DNA of 64,000 nt from AP-15 sp963845735. Lineage in GTDB: Bacteria > Pseudomonadota > Alphaproteobacteria > ATCC43930 > CGMCC-115725. The stretch lies in NCBI GenBank assembly GCA_963845735.1, contig CAWJTR010000009.1, forward strand, positions 186,001 through 250,000, written 5' to 3'. Positions within the stretch are counted from its first letter, which is position 1. The number at the start of each line of letters is the position of its first letter. This document shows positions 9,050-18,453 of the stretch, piece after piece. Made by a program: the position numbers and the translations under genes. The notes below the pieces were generated by a model. The model worked only from the letters and a program-made list of their open reading frames with translations. It searched no databases and had not been told where the DNA came from.

Positions 9050-10447
9050 ATGATCTTCTCGTCGCCAGACTTCATCATGCTCTTTCTGCCGATGTTCCTT
9101 GCGGCATATTTCGTGACGCCCAAAGTCGCCCGCAATATAACCCTATGCCTGGGCAGCTGGATGTTTTATCTGTGGTGGAAGCCGATTTATTTGCCTCTGA
9201 TCATCGGCATTACCTTTGTTGCCTGGTTCTTTGGCCGAGCGATCGAACGAGGGAATTCGCAAAGGCGCCCGCAGCTGTTGGCCCTCTCGATCCTCATCGT
9301 TCTTGGCTGTCTGATGTACTTCAAATACGCGAACCTTTTTGTCGCGACCCTTAATAGTCTCCTGCAATCCATTAATTTCAACGCGCTGGAATGGGAAGCT
9401 ATTGTTTTGCCTATTGCCATATCATTCACGGTATTGCAGGCGATTTCCTACCTGATCGACGTGCATCGCGGGATCGTTGCGGCGCAAAGGAGCTTCATCA
9501 GCTTCAGTGCCTATCTCGACATGTTCCCACATCTGATCGCCGGCCCCATCCTGCGTTACTCATCGATCGATCGGGCGCTGATTCGGCGGGAGACGAATTT
9601 CGCCGATTTCGCGGCCGGGTCGCGGCGTTTTATGCTCGGCTTTTCGATGAAAGTGCTGATTGCCGATTCATTGGCACCACTCGTGGAACGTGCATTTTCG
9701 CTGCATCAACCAAGCTTCGTCGATGCCTGGCTCGGCAATTTCGCGTTCGCGCTCCAGATCTATTTTGATTTTGCCGGCTATAGCGCGATGGCGATCGGCC
9801 TCGGACGGATGCTCGGCTTTCCCTATCCCGAAAACTTCAGGGATCCGTATCTGGCGACGACCGTCCAGGACTTCTGGCGGCGTTGGCACATCACCCTCTC
9901 TACATGGTTGCGCGACTATCTTTACATTCCCCTTGGCGGCAGCCGGCGGGGCGACGTGCGCACCTACTTCAACCTCCTTATCACGATGGCGATCGGCGGG
10001 TTGTGGCACGGGGCGAGTTGGGCGTTTCTCTTTTGGGGATTGATCCATGGCAGCGCCCTGGCCGTGGCACGGCTGTGGAGCCGGCGCGGAATTGCCTTGC
10101 CCGCGATCCTGTCCTACCCGCTCACCCTTTTCGTGGTGCTGATCGCCTGGACGCCGTTCCGCGCCGGAAGCTGGCAGACAGCGCTCTCGATGCTGAAGGG
10201 TCAGTTCGGGTTCAACGGGATAGCTCTCGGCGATGAGATGGCGCTCGCCCTTCACCCGATCGAGCTTTGGTGGCTTACCGCCGGAACAGCCGCGGTGGCT
10301 TGGCCGGCGGCTGCAGCCCGCCTGCCGGCCCGGCTGAGCCGCCAGCGGGAATGGTGGTCGGCGCTGTGGCCTGTGGCGCTCTTTATCTACGCGATTACGG
10401 TGATGATGAGCCGTCAAACACTGCCTTTTCTCTATTTTCGATTCTAA
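9050..10447 (+). CDS. MBOAT O-acyltransferase (AlgI/WssH-like), cellulose acetylation
   Basis: A 465-residue multi-pass inner-membrane acyltransferase that moves acetyl groups toward the periplasm. The MBOAT landmarks are present: an opening typical of AlgI (MIFSSPDFIMLFLP), YFKYANLF, QIYFDFAGYSAMAIGLG, WRRWHITLSTWLRDYLYIPLGG, and the putative catalytic His320 in GGLWHGASW. I chose ATG 9050 because the family starts with this motif. A longer in-frame reading back to 8885 adds a polar, non-family extension. The next gene starts six bases after the stop. Its position in the bcs locus points to cellulose as the acceptor, as with WssH or BcsY. That is inference. Confidence 0.88.
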   Translation: MIFSSPDFIMLFLPMFLAAYFVTPKVARNITLCLGSWMFYLWWKPIYLPLIIGITFVAWFFGRAIERGNSQRRPQLLALSILIVLGCLMYFKYANLFVATLNSLLQSINFNALEWEAIVLPIAISFTVLQAISYLIDVHRGIVAAQRSFISFSAYLDMFPHLIAGPILRYSSIDRALIRRETNFADFAAGSRRFMLGFSMKVLIADSLAPLVERAFSLHQPSFVDAWLGNFAFALQIYFDFAGYSAMAIGLGRMLGFPYPENFRDPYLATTVQDFWRRWHITLSTWLRDYLYIPLGGSRRGDVRTYFNLLITMAIGGLWHGASWAFLFWGLIHGSALAVARLWSRRGIALPAILSYPLTLFVVLIAWTPFRAGSWQTALSMLKGQFGFNGIALGDEMALALHPIELWWLTAGTAAVAWPAAAARLPARLSRQREWWSALWPVALFIYAITVMMSRQTLPFLYFRF

Positions 10448-10453
10448 CACGCC

Positions 10454-11639
10454 TTGGCGAACCTGCCGATAACCACCCGCGTGGCGCGCCGCATCAAATG
10501 GGCCATTGCGGCGGCACTGCCGGGGATAGCACTCGTGGTGATCATGGCGGCTGGGCTCGTCGGCAGCATCGATGCCCTGCGCGATACTCGAACAGAGGAC
10601 GGCCAGGTTTCGTGGCGCGCTTTCGCCAATGGCAAGGTCACGGCAGACATCTCGCAACGGCTGAGGACCGACCTGCCGTTTGCCGCACAGCTGGCCACCG
10701 TCGCCCGGGTCACCGGCTGGCTCGCGACCGGGGATTTGGGACCAAGGGTGCGCCAGGGGTGCGATGGGTGGTTGTTTTTGACGGATGAATTGGAGCTTTA
10801 CCCCGGCCGAACTCGAGGCACTGAGATTTCGCGCGGAACTCGTTGCCAAAGTTGCCAGAATTTTGCGACAGCGCGGCATTTTCCTCCTCGTGGCACCGGT
10901 CCCCGACAAATCTCGGATCGAAGCAAAAGAGCTCTGCGGACTTCGGCGCTCGCGGTTACTCGAGGGTCGCCTTAGGGAATTTATCAACGAGCTGCGGCAA
11001 CGCCACGTCGAAACCGTTGATCTCGCCACACCCCTCAAGGCGCTCGAAAACGCCGGCTATTACCGCACCGACACGCATTGGAACGAGCGGGGCGCCAAGG
11101 CGGCGTCGGAAGCGATTTCGGCGTGGCTGCACGATCACGGTATGGCGCCGCCGAGACGCGGCTCGTTCGTGATTTCCGTGGCGCCGGAGCAGGAGCGTGT
11201 CGGCGATCTGATTAGGCTTGCCGGGCTCGATGGAGTACCGCTGCCCTTCCGCCCCCGCGGCGACAGCGAGGCGCCCTCGCGAATCAAGCAGATTTTGAAC
11301 CCGGACATCGGTCCGTTCGACAACCTGCCGCCTCCCGAGATCGTCGTTGTCGGCACATCCTTTTCGAGGCGGGCCAATTTTGTCCCGTTCCTGTCGCTCA
11401 GCCTCGGCGCTCCGGTGGCCAATATGGCAAAGGATAACGGCGGGCTGGTGACCGCTGCGGCGGCGTATTTCGCGAACCCCGCCTTCACCGAAACCCCACC
11501 CCGCGTCGTCGTTTGGGAGATACCGGAGCGGCTGCTCGAGGAACCCCTCAGCCCGGTCGAGAAGCGCTGGGCGGCAGCGCTCGGGTCGGGCGAACTCGGC
11601 CTTAAGGAGGAGACCGACACGGCGTCACACCCTAAATAG
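10454..11639 (+). CDS. AlgX/AlgJ-like SGNH O-acetyltransferase (WssI type), one frameshift
   Basis: Periplasmic SGNH acetyltransferase expected to deliver acetyl groups to the polymer. The first part reads from TTG 10454 (or GTG 10481), with a membrane anchor (WAIAAALPGIALVVIMAAGLV), up to GWLFLTDELELY. Near 10,795-10,805, in a CCCC run, the frame moves by one base and continues TPAELEALRFRAEL. Downstream are the AlgX/AlgJ signatures YYRTDTHWNERGAKAA (Asp-His pair) and VVVGTSFSRRANF (Ser nucleophile). The two halves match one family end to end, so this is one gene with an apparent indel. About 500 bp follow (11,640-12,142) with no gene or clear signal. Confidence 0.78.
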
Positions 11640-12142
11640 GTCCAGCGCACCGCGATTATCGGCGGCTCGGATCGCAATCATCCGCAGCCTCCCCACGATC
11701 ATGGAACTAAAGCAGCCCTCGAAAGCGGCGATTTACGCATTCGGTCGCGTTTTCGGGCCTTGGACGTGTTGTTTTGCCGGTCAGAAAACTCGTCCCCGGA
11801 TGGAGGAAGGGTGGAAGACAAGCATCAGCTGAGGGATCATCGAGGTCGAACTGCCCTGTCGAGCGCAGCCGGTTTCTTTGGCCGCAGCAATTCGACGCAC
11901 CCGACGCGCCGGTCGCGGATGTCGTTCGGCGGCTCGGGTGCGGATGCGAACGCGCGATCGTCCATGCCTTGTCGTCCTCGCCCCATGACCGGCACCGTAG
12001 CCGTTGGGCAGCGTCCAGCCAATCGGCCGAGCTCGCGCCGCTCCGGGAGCGGTTAGGCGACCGAGGTCAGAAGGCCTGTCAACAGCGTTGACGTTCACAT
12101 GGCGAACGCGATAGCCTTCCGCTAATCTGGAAAGCGGAGCAG

Positions 12143-12823
12143 TTGCGCGAAGTGAGACCGGACCCTGGTAACCCTGAAATCGTACGCGGGCTGTTGACGT
12201 CGATCGAGCGCGATAGCACGCTGACCCAGCGCAAGCTGGCGGGTGACTTGGGGATCGCTCTCGGCCTTGCCAATGCCTATCTGCGCCACTGCGTGCGCAA
12301 GGGCCTGATCAAAGTGAGCCAAGTCCCGCTGAACCGCTATGCTTACTATTTGACGCCGCAGGGATTTGCCGAAAAGAGCAGGTTGACCGCTGAGTATTTG
12401 ACGGTGTCGTTCGAGTTCTTTCGTCGTGCGCGCCAAAATACCTCTGAAATCTTGTGGCAATGCGCGGCGCACGGATGGCGACGGGTTGCCCTCTACGGCG
12501 CCGGGGAGCTTGCCGAGATCGCCGCACTCAGCGCCGGCGATAGCGGCGTAGAAATTGTCTGCATCGTCGATTCGGCAGCGGCGGGAAAACATTGCGCCGG
12601 CCTCCCGGTTGTTGCCGATTTGGCGGCGGCAAGGCACTGTGCTTCTCCGCACGGTCTCGACGCGATCGTGCTGACCGACACCCGTAGCCCTCAGACGAGC
12701 TTTGAGCAGTTGTGCGCGCTTACGGCGCAGGACGGGTTTCCTCCGGACAGCGTCATAGTACCGCGCCTGCTCGGGATTTCGCCAATGCCGGCCTCGCCGG
12801 CGGAGGCGGTTGCGCCGTCCTGA
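12143..12823 (+). CDS. EPS-associated MarR-type winged-helix regulator with C-terminal Rossmann-like domain
   Basis: The N-terminal 90 residues are a winged helix of the EPS-associated MarR type (LTQRKLAGDLGIALGLAN, then YYLTPQGFAEKSRLT). From about residue 105 a second domain follows, GWRRVALYGAGELAEIAALS with a glycine-rich loop and VEIVCIVD. This resembles the nucleotide- or CoA-binding N-domain seen in PglD-like and some sugar-methyltransferase proteins. The start is uncertain: TTG 12143 is close behind GGAG, and GTG 12152 is an alternative. It stands at the head of the polysaccharide locus and is a plausible local regulator, perhaps sensing a nucleotide or sugar metabolite through its C-terminal domain (inference). 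Confidence 0.72.
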   Translation: MREVRPDPGNPEIVRGLLTSIERDSTLTQRKLAGDLGIALGLANAYLRHCVRKGLIKVSQVPLNRYAYYLTPQGFAEKSRLTAEYLTVSFEFFRRARQNTSEILWQCAAHGWRRVALYGAGELAEIAALSAGDSGVEIVCIVDSAAAGKHCAGLPVVADLAAARHCASPHGLDAIVLTDTRSPQTSFEQLCALTAQDGFPPDSVIVPRLLGISPMPASPAEAVAPS

Positions 12824-12957
12824 ACCTGCCCGCCGTCGTCCAGCGGGAACTGGGACGTGACGCATCGCGATGATGCTCGAGTGGCCCTCGGTCACCCGGA
12901 CTGCGGTAGCATGGATGAGGAGCAATCGCGAGCCGTGCCATGGAGCGGTAGGCGGAA

Positions 12958-14094
12958 TTGACCGCTGGTAGCGGGGTAGTCCATGTCATCACCGGCCTCG
13001 AGGTCGGCGGTGCGGAGACGCTGCTGTTAGAACTCTGTCGCGAGGATCGTTGCCGCGGCCGGATACCGTCGGTGGCAAGTTTGATGTCCGAGGGTCCGAT
13101 GCGTCGGCGATTTGCCGAAATCGGCATCGAGGTCGCCGGGCTCGGCATGGAGCGCGGCAAATCCGTTGTTCCGGGACTGATCCGGCTGGTGCGCTTCATT
13201 CGCCACCGGCGACCGCGGATCGTCCAGGGGTGGCTCTACCAGGGCAATCTGGGAGCGATGACGGCGACTTGGCTGTCGGGTGTGATTCCGCGGCCAAAAT
13301 TGGTCTGGAGCATTCACGGCGCGGTGCCGGACTTCGATTGTTATCCGGCGCGGCTGCGTCGAGCGGTCAGGCTCAGCGCGTGGTTGTCGCCATTCGTCGA
13401 CGGGATACTCTACAATGGCGCCGTGGCCCTCGACGAACACCGGCGAATTGGCTTTCGCTCACGGCTGACGCAGCTGTTTTCGAATGGCATCGATCTCGCG
13501 AAATTCCGCCGCGAACCCGGGTTGCGGCAAGCGACGCGGCGGGCCCTAAACCTGCCCGAGGACGCGGTGGTGGTGATTGCGGTCGGCCGCGATGATCCGA
13601 TGAAGAACTGGCCGGGCATGCTTACCGCCGCCGCGGCTGCGGCCGCGCAGAAGGTCTGGTTCGTCGCGGTCGGCGACGGCACCGAACGGCTGCCGCCCGG
13701 ATCCCGGCGAACCCTACTCGGACGACGCGAGGATATGCCGGCGCTGTACGCGGCCGCTGACATCTTCATGCTCGCCTCGCATTTTGGCGAGGGGACTTCG
13801 GTGGCGCTGAGCGAGGCGATGGCTTGCGGCCTGCCGGTGGTCGTGACCGATGTCGGCGACAATGGTGCTGTCGCCGCCGGAGCCGGCACCGTCGTGCCCC
13901 CACGCGATGCCGGTGCGCTGGCGCAGGCATTGGCCGAACTCGCCGCCGATCCTGGATTGCGCGCCCGCGCGGCCCGCGCGGCACAAGCGCGCGCGATTTG
14001 CCGATTCGGCGCCGACCGGCTCTACACCAGCTTCAGCGGCTTCTACGACGCGTTGTTGGCAGAGCCTTTCGTTACCGGTCCCCGGACCGCCTGA
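12958..14094 (+). CDS. Glycosyltransferase family 4
   Basis: A 378-residue GT-B glycosyltransferase. The N-terminal domain opens with VVHVITGLEVGGAETLLLEL, typical of GT4. The C-terminal nucleotide-sugar domain contains AVGRDDPMKNWPGML and the signature GEGTSVALSEAMACGLPVVV with its conserved acidic pair. The start is TTG 12958, just after GGCGGA, because a stop lies in frame upstream and the family begins within a few residues of this point. It is cytosolic or membrane-associated and adds a sugar to the lipid-linked glycan. The donor cannot be told from sequence. It precedes the heptose-type gene block by 18 bases. Confidence 0.85.
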   Translation: MTAGSGVVHVITGLEVGGAETLLLELCREDRCRGRIPSVASLMSEGPMRRRFAEIGIEVAGLGMERGKSVVPGLIRLVRFIRHRRPRIVQGWLYQGNLGAMTATWLSGVIPRPKLVWSIHGAVPDFDCYPARLRRAVRLSAWLSPFVDGILYNGAVALDEHRRIGFRSRLTQLFSNGIDLAKFRREPGLRQATRRALNLPEDAVVVIAVGRDDPMKNWPGMLTAAAAAAAQKVWFVAVGDGTERLPPGSRRTLLGRREDMPALYAAADIFMLASHFGEGTSVALSEAMACGLPVVVTDVGDNGAVAAGAGTVVPPRDAGALAQALAELAADPGLRARAARAAQARAICRFGADRLYTSFSGFYDALLAEPFVTGPRTA

Positions 14095-14112
14095 GTCAAA
14101 CGAGGAACTGGC

Positions 14113-14696
14113 ATGCACAGCGGCGAATTTATGGCCGAGGCGGTCAAGATCTGCACCTCGATCGACGGCGCAAAAGATCGAACGGCTCGCCACGGAGTTG
14201 GCGGCGCTGCGCGAGCGCGGTGGACGTCTGTTCATTCTCGGCGCCGGCGGCAGCGCCGGCAATGCCAGCCACGCCGTCAACGACTTCCGCAAGCTGTGCC
14301 ATATCGAATGCTATGCGCCGACCGACAACGTCGCCGAGCTGACCGCGCGGACGAACGACGAAGGCTGGGAAACGGTGTTTGCCGGTTGGCTCGAGGTGAG
14401 CCGGCTCGGCGCCGCCGACGCGCTGCTGATCTTTTCGGTCGGCGGCGGTGACGCCGAGCGCCAGGTCAGCGTCAACCTGATCCGGGCCATCGATATGGCC
14501 CGCGAGCGGGGCGCCCGAGTTTTCGGCGTCGTCGGCAGGGACAATGGCTACACCGCGCGGATACGGCGATGTCGTGGTCGTGATCCCGCAGCCCGCGCCG
14601 CACTGGGTGACGCCGTTGTCGGAGGCGTTTCAGGCGGTGGTTTGGCACTGCCTCGTCAGCCACCCCATCCTGCAGCGCCAGACGACCAAATGGTGA
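14113..14696 (+). CDS. GmhA-like SIS-domain sugar-phosphate isomerase, two frameshifts
   Basis: Probable D-sedoheptulose 7-phosphate isomerase or a close SIS relative. The opening (MAEAVKICTSIDGA) reads in one frame. Near 14,165, at an AAAA run, the frame changes to QKIERLATELAALRERGGRL, followed by FILGAGGSAGNASHAVNDFR, NVAELTARTNDEGWETVF and FSVGGGDAERQVSVNLIRAI. Near 14,555 it changes again to GYGDVVVVIPQPAPHWVTP and ends SHPILQRQTTKW. Every segment is well conserved, so an intact enzyme of about 194 residues is likely, with two indels in the sequence. The stop touches the start of the GmhB-like gene directly (TGAATG). Confidence 0.78.
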
Positions 14697-15259
14697 ATGC
14701 CGAAAACCGATCGCGAGTGGCCGCAGGCCGCGGTTTTTCTCGATCGCGACGGGGTCCTCGTCGTCCCGAGATCCGCGACGGGCGAAGCTATGCGCCGACC
14801 ACCATCGAGACGTTCCGGCTGTACGATTCGGCCGCGCGGGACCTCAGTCGGCTCAAGGAGGCCGGATATCTCTTGGTGGTCGTGACCAATCAGCCCGATG
14901 TCGGCCGCGGCGTCATCGCGCCGGACGTGCTCGAAGCGATGCACCGAAGGCTCGCCGCCGAACTGCCGATAGATATGATAAGGGCCTGTATTCACGACGG
15001 AAAAGACGGCTGCGCCTGCCGCAAGCCGAAACCGGGGATGTTGCTCGCCGCGGCCGAGCTGTTGAACATCGATCTCGGCGCCAGCTTTATGGTCGGCGAC
15101 CGGGCGAGCGACATCGAAGCCGGTTGTATGGCCGGGTGCCGCACGGTATTCATCGATCTTGGCTATGTCGAACCAAAGCCGATGAACTATACCTTTCGGG
15201 TTCGGTCGCTCGGTCAAGCGGCCGATGCGGTGTTGAATTCTGCTGATCGAGAGGGGTAA
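14697..15259 (+). CDS. GmhB-like HAD phosphatase, one frameshift
   Basis: Probable D-glycero-D-manno-heptose 1,7-bisphosphate phosphatase. HAD motif I is AVFLDRDGVLVVP. Near 14,769, at CCC, the frame changes and continues EIRDGRSYAPTTIETFRLY. Motif II is LLVVVTNQPDVGRG. The GmhB-type Zn loop is CIHDGKDGCACRKPKPGM (Cys-X-His and Cys-X-Cys), and motif IV is FMVGDRASDIEAG. The Zn loop distinguishes GmhB/HisB-N type enzymes from other HAD phosphatases. Adjacency to a GmhA-like gene and a later HldE-like gene supports heptose metabolism. Confidence 0.82.
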
Positions 15260-15264
15260 TCGGG

Positions 15265-15991
15265 ATGAGGCGGCTCGCCGACTTGACGGTAAAGATATTT
15301 GCCGACGGCGCGGATCTCGCCGGCATGCTCGGCGATGGCGAAAAACCCGCTGGTCAAGGGCTTTACCACCAACCCGTCATTGATGCGCAAAGCCGGGGTC
15401 GCCGATTACGAGAGCTTTGCCCATGAGGTCATCGCCGCGATCCCGGATCGGCCGATCTCGTTCGAGATTTTTGCCGACGAGTTCGGGGCGATGATCGCAC
15501 AGGGGCGAAAGATCGGCTCTTGGGGTCCCAAGGTCTACGTCAAGGTGCCGGTGACCGATACCGCGGGGCGCTTCAGCGGCGAGGTCATCAGCGCGTTGTC
15601 GCGGGAGGGCATCGCCCTTAATGTGACCGCGATCATGACCCTGGATCAGGTTCGCGCGGTGGCCGAGGCGCTGGCGCCGGACGTGCCGGCGATCGTTTCG
15701 GTGTTCGCCGGCCGCATCGCCGACACCGGCCTCGACCCGGCGCCCCATATGAGGGCCTGCATCGAAACTCTCAAATGTCGGCCGCACGCTGAGCTGTTAT
15801 GGGCCAGTTCGCGCGAAGTCTTGAACCTGTTTCAAGCCGATGAAATCGGCTGCCACATCATCACGATGACCAATGATCTGATCGCCAAGCTGGCGCTTTA
15901 CGGCCGGGACCTGGTGGAATATTCGCGCGACACGGTGCAAACCTTCTTCAAGGATGCGGCAGCGGCGGGCTACCAGCTTCGCCTGACCTAG
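15265..15991 (+). CDS. Transaldolase-family protein (FSA/TalC-like), one frameshift
   Basis: A TIM-barrel aldolase related to small transaldolases and fructose-6-phosphate aldolase. ATG 15265 follows GAGGGG and starts MRRLADLTVKIFADGADL. Near 15,340, after GDGEKP, the frame changes to AKNPLVKGFTTNPSLMRKAG. The likely Schiff-base Lys is in KVYVKVPVTDTAG, and the end is DTVQTFFKDAAAAGYQLRLT. Total length is about 241 residues. In this cluster it could make or draw on sedoheptulose 7-phosphate for the heptose enzymes next to it. It could equally be a specialised aldolase of sugar assembly. A 270-bp gap with no clear feature follows. Confidence 0.75.
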
Positions 15992-16261
15992 TCGGCTGAC
16001 GCGATCGTTTTGGTGCCCGCGGTTGACCTTCTCAAGGACGGCAAAAAAGCTCGCAACTGCATTGGCCCAGGAGAACGAGGCGGGTGTGAAATGGAACGTC
16101 CAGCGGAGGTGGCGGGCGAGCCAGGCGGGCCGTCGCGCACAAACCGCTCCTGCCAGCGCCAGTTCGCGTCCGCCTTTAACAGGAACCCTTTGGTTGTCTC
16201 AAACCATTAGCTGGCTGCCTAACGATTTACATCCACGCTTCAGTAAGGAACGCTCAGACCC

Positions 16262-17275
16262 ATGACACGCTTGTTCGATAAGATCCTAGTGACCGGCGGT
16301 GCCGGTTATTGCGGCAGCCGCCTCGTGCCCCAGTTGCTCGATCACGGCTATAAGGTGACCATCTACGACATCCTTTATTTCGGCGACGCGTTCCTGCCGA
16401 AGTCCAATCCCAATCTGCGGGTGATCGAGGGCGATATCCGCGATACGGCAAAGCTCGCTGCCGCGGTGGATGGGCATGACGCGTTCGTCAGCCTCGCCTG
16501 CATTTCGAACGACGCCAGTTTCGAGCTCGACGAGGCATTGTCGACCTCGGTCAATCTGCACGCTTTCGAGCCGATGGTGTTAGCTGCCAAGCGCGCCGGC
16601 GTGCGACGCTTCGTCTACGCCTCGTCAAGCTCGGTCTACGGCGTGTCCGATGCGCCCGAGGTGACCGAGGACCACCCGCTGGTTCCACTGACCCTCTACA
16701 ATAAATATAAGGGGATGTGCGAGCCGCTGCTGATCCGGCACACCGACCCACGCTTTGTCGGCGTCACGTTCCGGCCGGCGACGGTGTGCGGCTACGCCCC
16801 GCGCCAACGCCTCGATCTCGCGGTCAACATCCTGACCAATCATGCCGTCAACAACAACAAGATCACCGTGTTTGGCGGCTCGCAATTGCGGCCCAATTTG
16901 CATGTCCAGGATTATGTTGACGTCGTCGAATTGCTGCTGACCGCCCCCGACGACAAGATTGCCGACATGATTTTTAACGTCGGCACGCAGAACCTTTCGC
17001 TGATGGAGATCGCGCATCTGGTCAAGCGGGTCGTCGAAGAGGAGTTTCCCGGACGCGGCGAACTCGCGATCGTTACCACCCCGACCGACGACATCCGCTC
17101 GTATCACATCAATTCCGACAAGATAAAGCGGATGCTCGGCTTCGTGCCGCAATATACCGTCGAAGACGCGGTACGCGACCTGTGCCACGCGTTCCGCGAC
17201 AACAGGATCCCGAACAGTATGGAAGACGATTATTACTTCAACGTGCGGCGTCTCAAACGCCTCAAGGCGGCCTGA
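16262..17275 (+). CDS. NAD-dependent nucleotide-sugar epimerase/dehydratase (extended SDR)
   Basis: A 337-residue extended SDR. The NAD-binding motif is LVTGGAGYCGSRLV, the Ser block is YASSSSVYG, and the catalytic pair is YNKYK. The C-terminal substrate domain includes QLRPNLHVQDYVDVV. ATG 16262 follows AAGGA at about 12 bases. The gene is intact. The stop is two bases before the TTG start of a second SDR, so the pair forms a unit. The reaction (epimerase, dehydratase or reductase) cannot be fixed from sequence. The cluster suggests a heptose or related nucleotide sugar as substrate. Confidence 0.8.
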   Translation: MTRLFDKILVTGGAGYCGSRLVPQLLDHGYKVTIYDILYFGDAFLPKSNPNLRVIEGDIRDTAKLAAAVDGHDAFVSLACISNDASFELDEALSTSVNLHAFEPMVLAAKRAGVRRFVYASSSSVYGVSDAPEVTEDHPLVPLTLYNKYKGMCEPLLIRHTDPRFVGVTFRPATVCGYAPRQRLDLAVNILTNHAVNNNKITVFGGSQLRPNLHVQDYVDVVELLLTAPDDKIADMIFNVGTQNLSLMEIAHLVKRVVEEEFPGRGELAIVTTPTDDIRSYHINSDKIKRMLGFVPQYTVEDAVRDLCHAFRDNRIPNSMEDDYYFNVRRLKRLKAA

Positions 17276-17277
17276 AA

Positions 17278-18264
17278 TTGAAACCGGTCGCGGTCGTCAC
17301 CGGCGGGGCCGGCTTTATCGGCAGCCATCTGGTCGATCTGTTGCTCGACCGCGGGTTTCGGGTGCGAGTCGTCGACAATCTGACCGGCGGCCACCGCAGC
17401 AACCTCGCCCATCATCAGGGTCATCCCGACCTCGCCTGCCATTGGCGCGACGTGCGGAGCCTCGACCCCGACGACCCGATCTTCGACGAGGCGCGGTTCG
17501 TCTTTCACCTCGCCGGGATCGGCGATGTCGTCCCGTCAATCGAGCGCCCGACCGATTACATGGACGTCAATGTCCAGGGCACGGTGCGGGTGCTGGAAGG
17601 CGCGCGCCGCGCCGCCGCGGCAAAGTTCGTCTACGCCGCTTCGTCGTCATGCTACGGGCTCGCGGCGACGCCAACCGCCGAAGACCATCCGATTGCCCCG
17701 CAATACCCCTACGCCCTATCGAAATATTTCGGCGAGCAGACGGTGTTTCACTGGGGCCGGGTTTACCGCCTGCCGGTCAATTCGATCTGCATCTTCAATG
17801 CCTACGGCACGCGTGTGCGCACGACCGGCGCCTATGGCGCGGTGTTCGGCGTGTTCCTGCGGCAAAAGCTGGCCGGCGCCCCGTTCACCGTCGTCGGCGA
17901 CGGCGCCCAGACCCGCGACTTCGTGTACGTGACCGATGTCGCGCGGGCATTTCTGATGGCGGCGGAAAGTCCGGTCGCCGGCGAGCGTTTCAATGTCGGC
18001 TGCGGTGCGCCGCAATCGATCAACCGCCTCGTCGAATTGATCGGAGGCGAGGTCGTGCACGTACCGAAGCGCCCCGGCGAGCCCGATTGCACCTTTGCCG
18101 ACATCCGCAAGATTGGCGCCGTTTTGGGTTGGCGGCCGGAGATCGAGTTCGCCCAGGGCGTGCGCCGCATGCTCGCCGACATCGATCACTGGCGCCAAGC
18201 TCCGCTGTGGGACCCGCAGTCGATCGCCGAAGCGACGAAGACCTGGTTCAAGTACCTGGCTTAG
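17278..18264 (+). CDS. NAD-dependent epimerase (UDP-glucose-4-epimerase-like SDR)
   Basis: A 328-residue extended SDR. It begins at TTG 17278 two bases after the previous stop, giving MKPVAVVTGGAGFIGSHLVD. Motifs are VVDNLTGGHRSNL, FHLAGIGDVVPSIERP, AASSSCYG and the catalytic YALSK, then FNAYGTR and DFVYVTDVARAF. Overall this resembles GalE/WbpP-type 4-epimerases and UDP-sugar dehydratases. The gene is intact with no frameshift. It works beside the SDR at 16262 in nucleotide-sugar modification. Substrate is unknown. Confidence 0.82.
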   Translation: MKPVAVVTGGAGFIGSHLVDLLLDRGFRVRVVDNLTGGHRSNLAHHQGHPDLACHWRDVRSLDPDDPIFDEARFVFHLAGIGDVVPSIERPTDYMDVNVQGTVRVLEGARRAAAAKFVYAASSSCYGLAATPTAEDHPIAPQYPYALSKYFGEQTVFHWGRVYRLPVNSICIFNAYGTRVRTTGAYGAVFGVFLRQKLAGAPFTVVGDGAQTRDFVYVTDVARAFLMAAESPVAGERFNVGCGAPQSINRLVELIGGEVVHVPKRPGEPDCTFADIRKIGAVLGWRPEIEFAQGVRRMLADIDHWRQAPLWDPQSIAEATKTWFKYLA

Positions 18265-18367
18265 ACCTGACCGCAAATGGTTCGAGCGATTTCAGTACGT
18301 CACCGTGGCCCTCGCAGAAAGCGGGGCCCGGAGCTCGCCAAACAGGGGGCGAGCGGTAGAACGCGGT

Positions 18368-18400
18368 CTCTGGATTCACGCTTTCGCGGGGATAACGAGA
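18368..18400. repeat. REP-like short dispersed element (candidate)
   Basis: The intergenic motif TCTGGATTCACGCTTTCGCG followed by GGGATAACGA has the look of the short palindromic elements (typically reading TTCCCGC..TTTCGCGGGAATGA) scattered in many proteobacterial genomes. The core TTTCGCGGGGAT recurs on the minus strand inside the GH13 gene at about 58,816-58,842. Two partial copies are too few to prove a repeat family. Confidence 0.35.
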
Positions 18401-18453
18401 ACGTTGGTAACCCCGGTTGGGGGTTAGGGGACAGGCCGTAGGGTAGGTGCAAC

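Noticed and set aside
9668..11038. Long minus-strand frame (456 codons) opposite the MBOAT and AlgX-like genes
   Set aside because: Low-complexity Arg/Pro-rich translation, no motif, and conserved coding on the other strand.
12088..12116. TTGACG-N17-ATAGCC as promoter of the EPS regulator
   Set aside because: The -35 is good but the -10 match is poor, so I do not report it as a feature.
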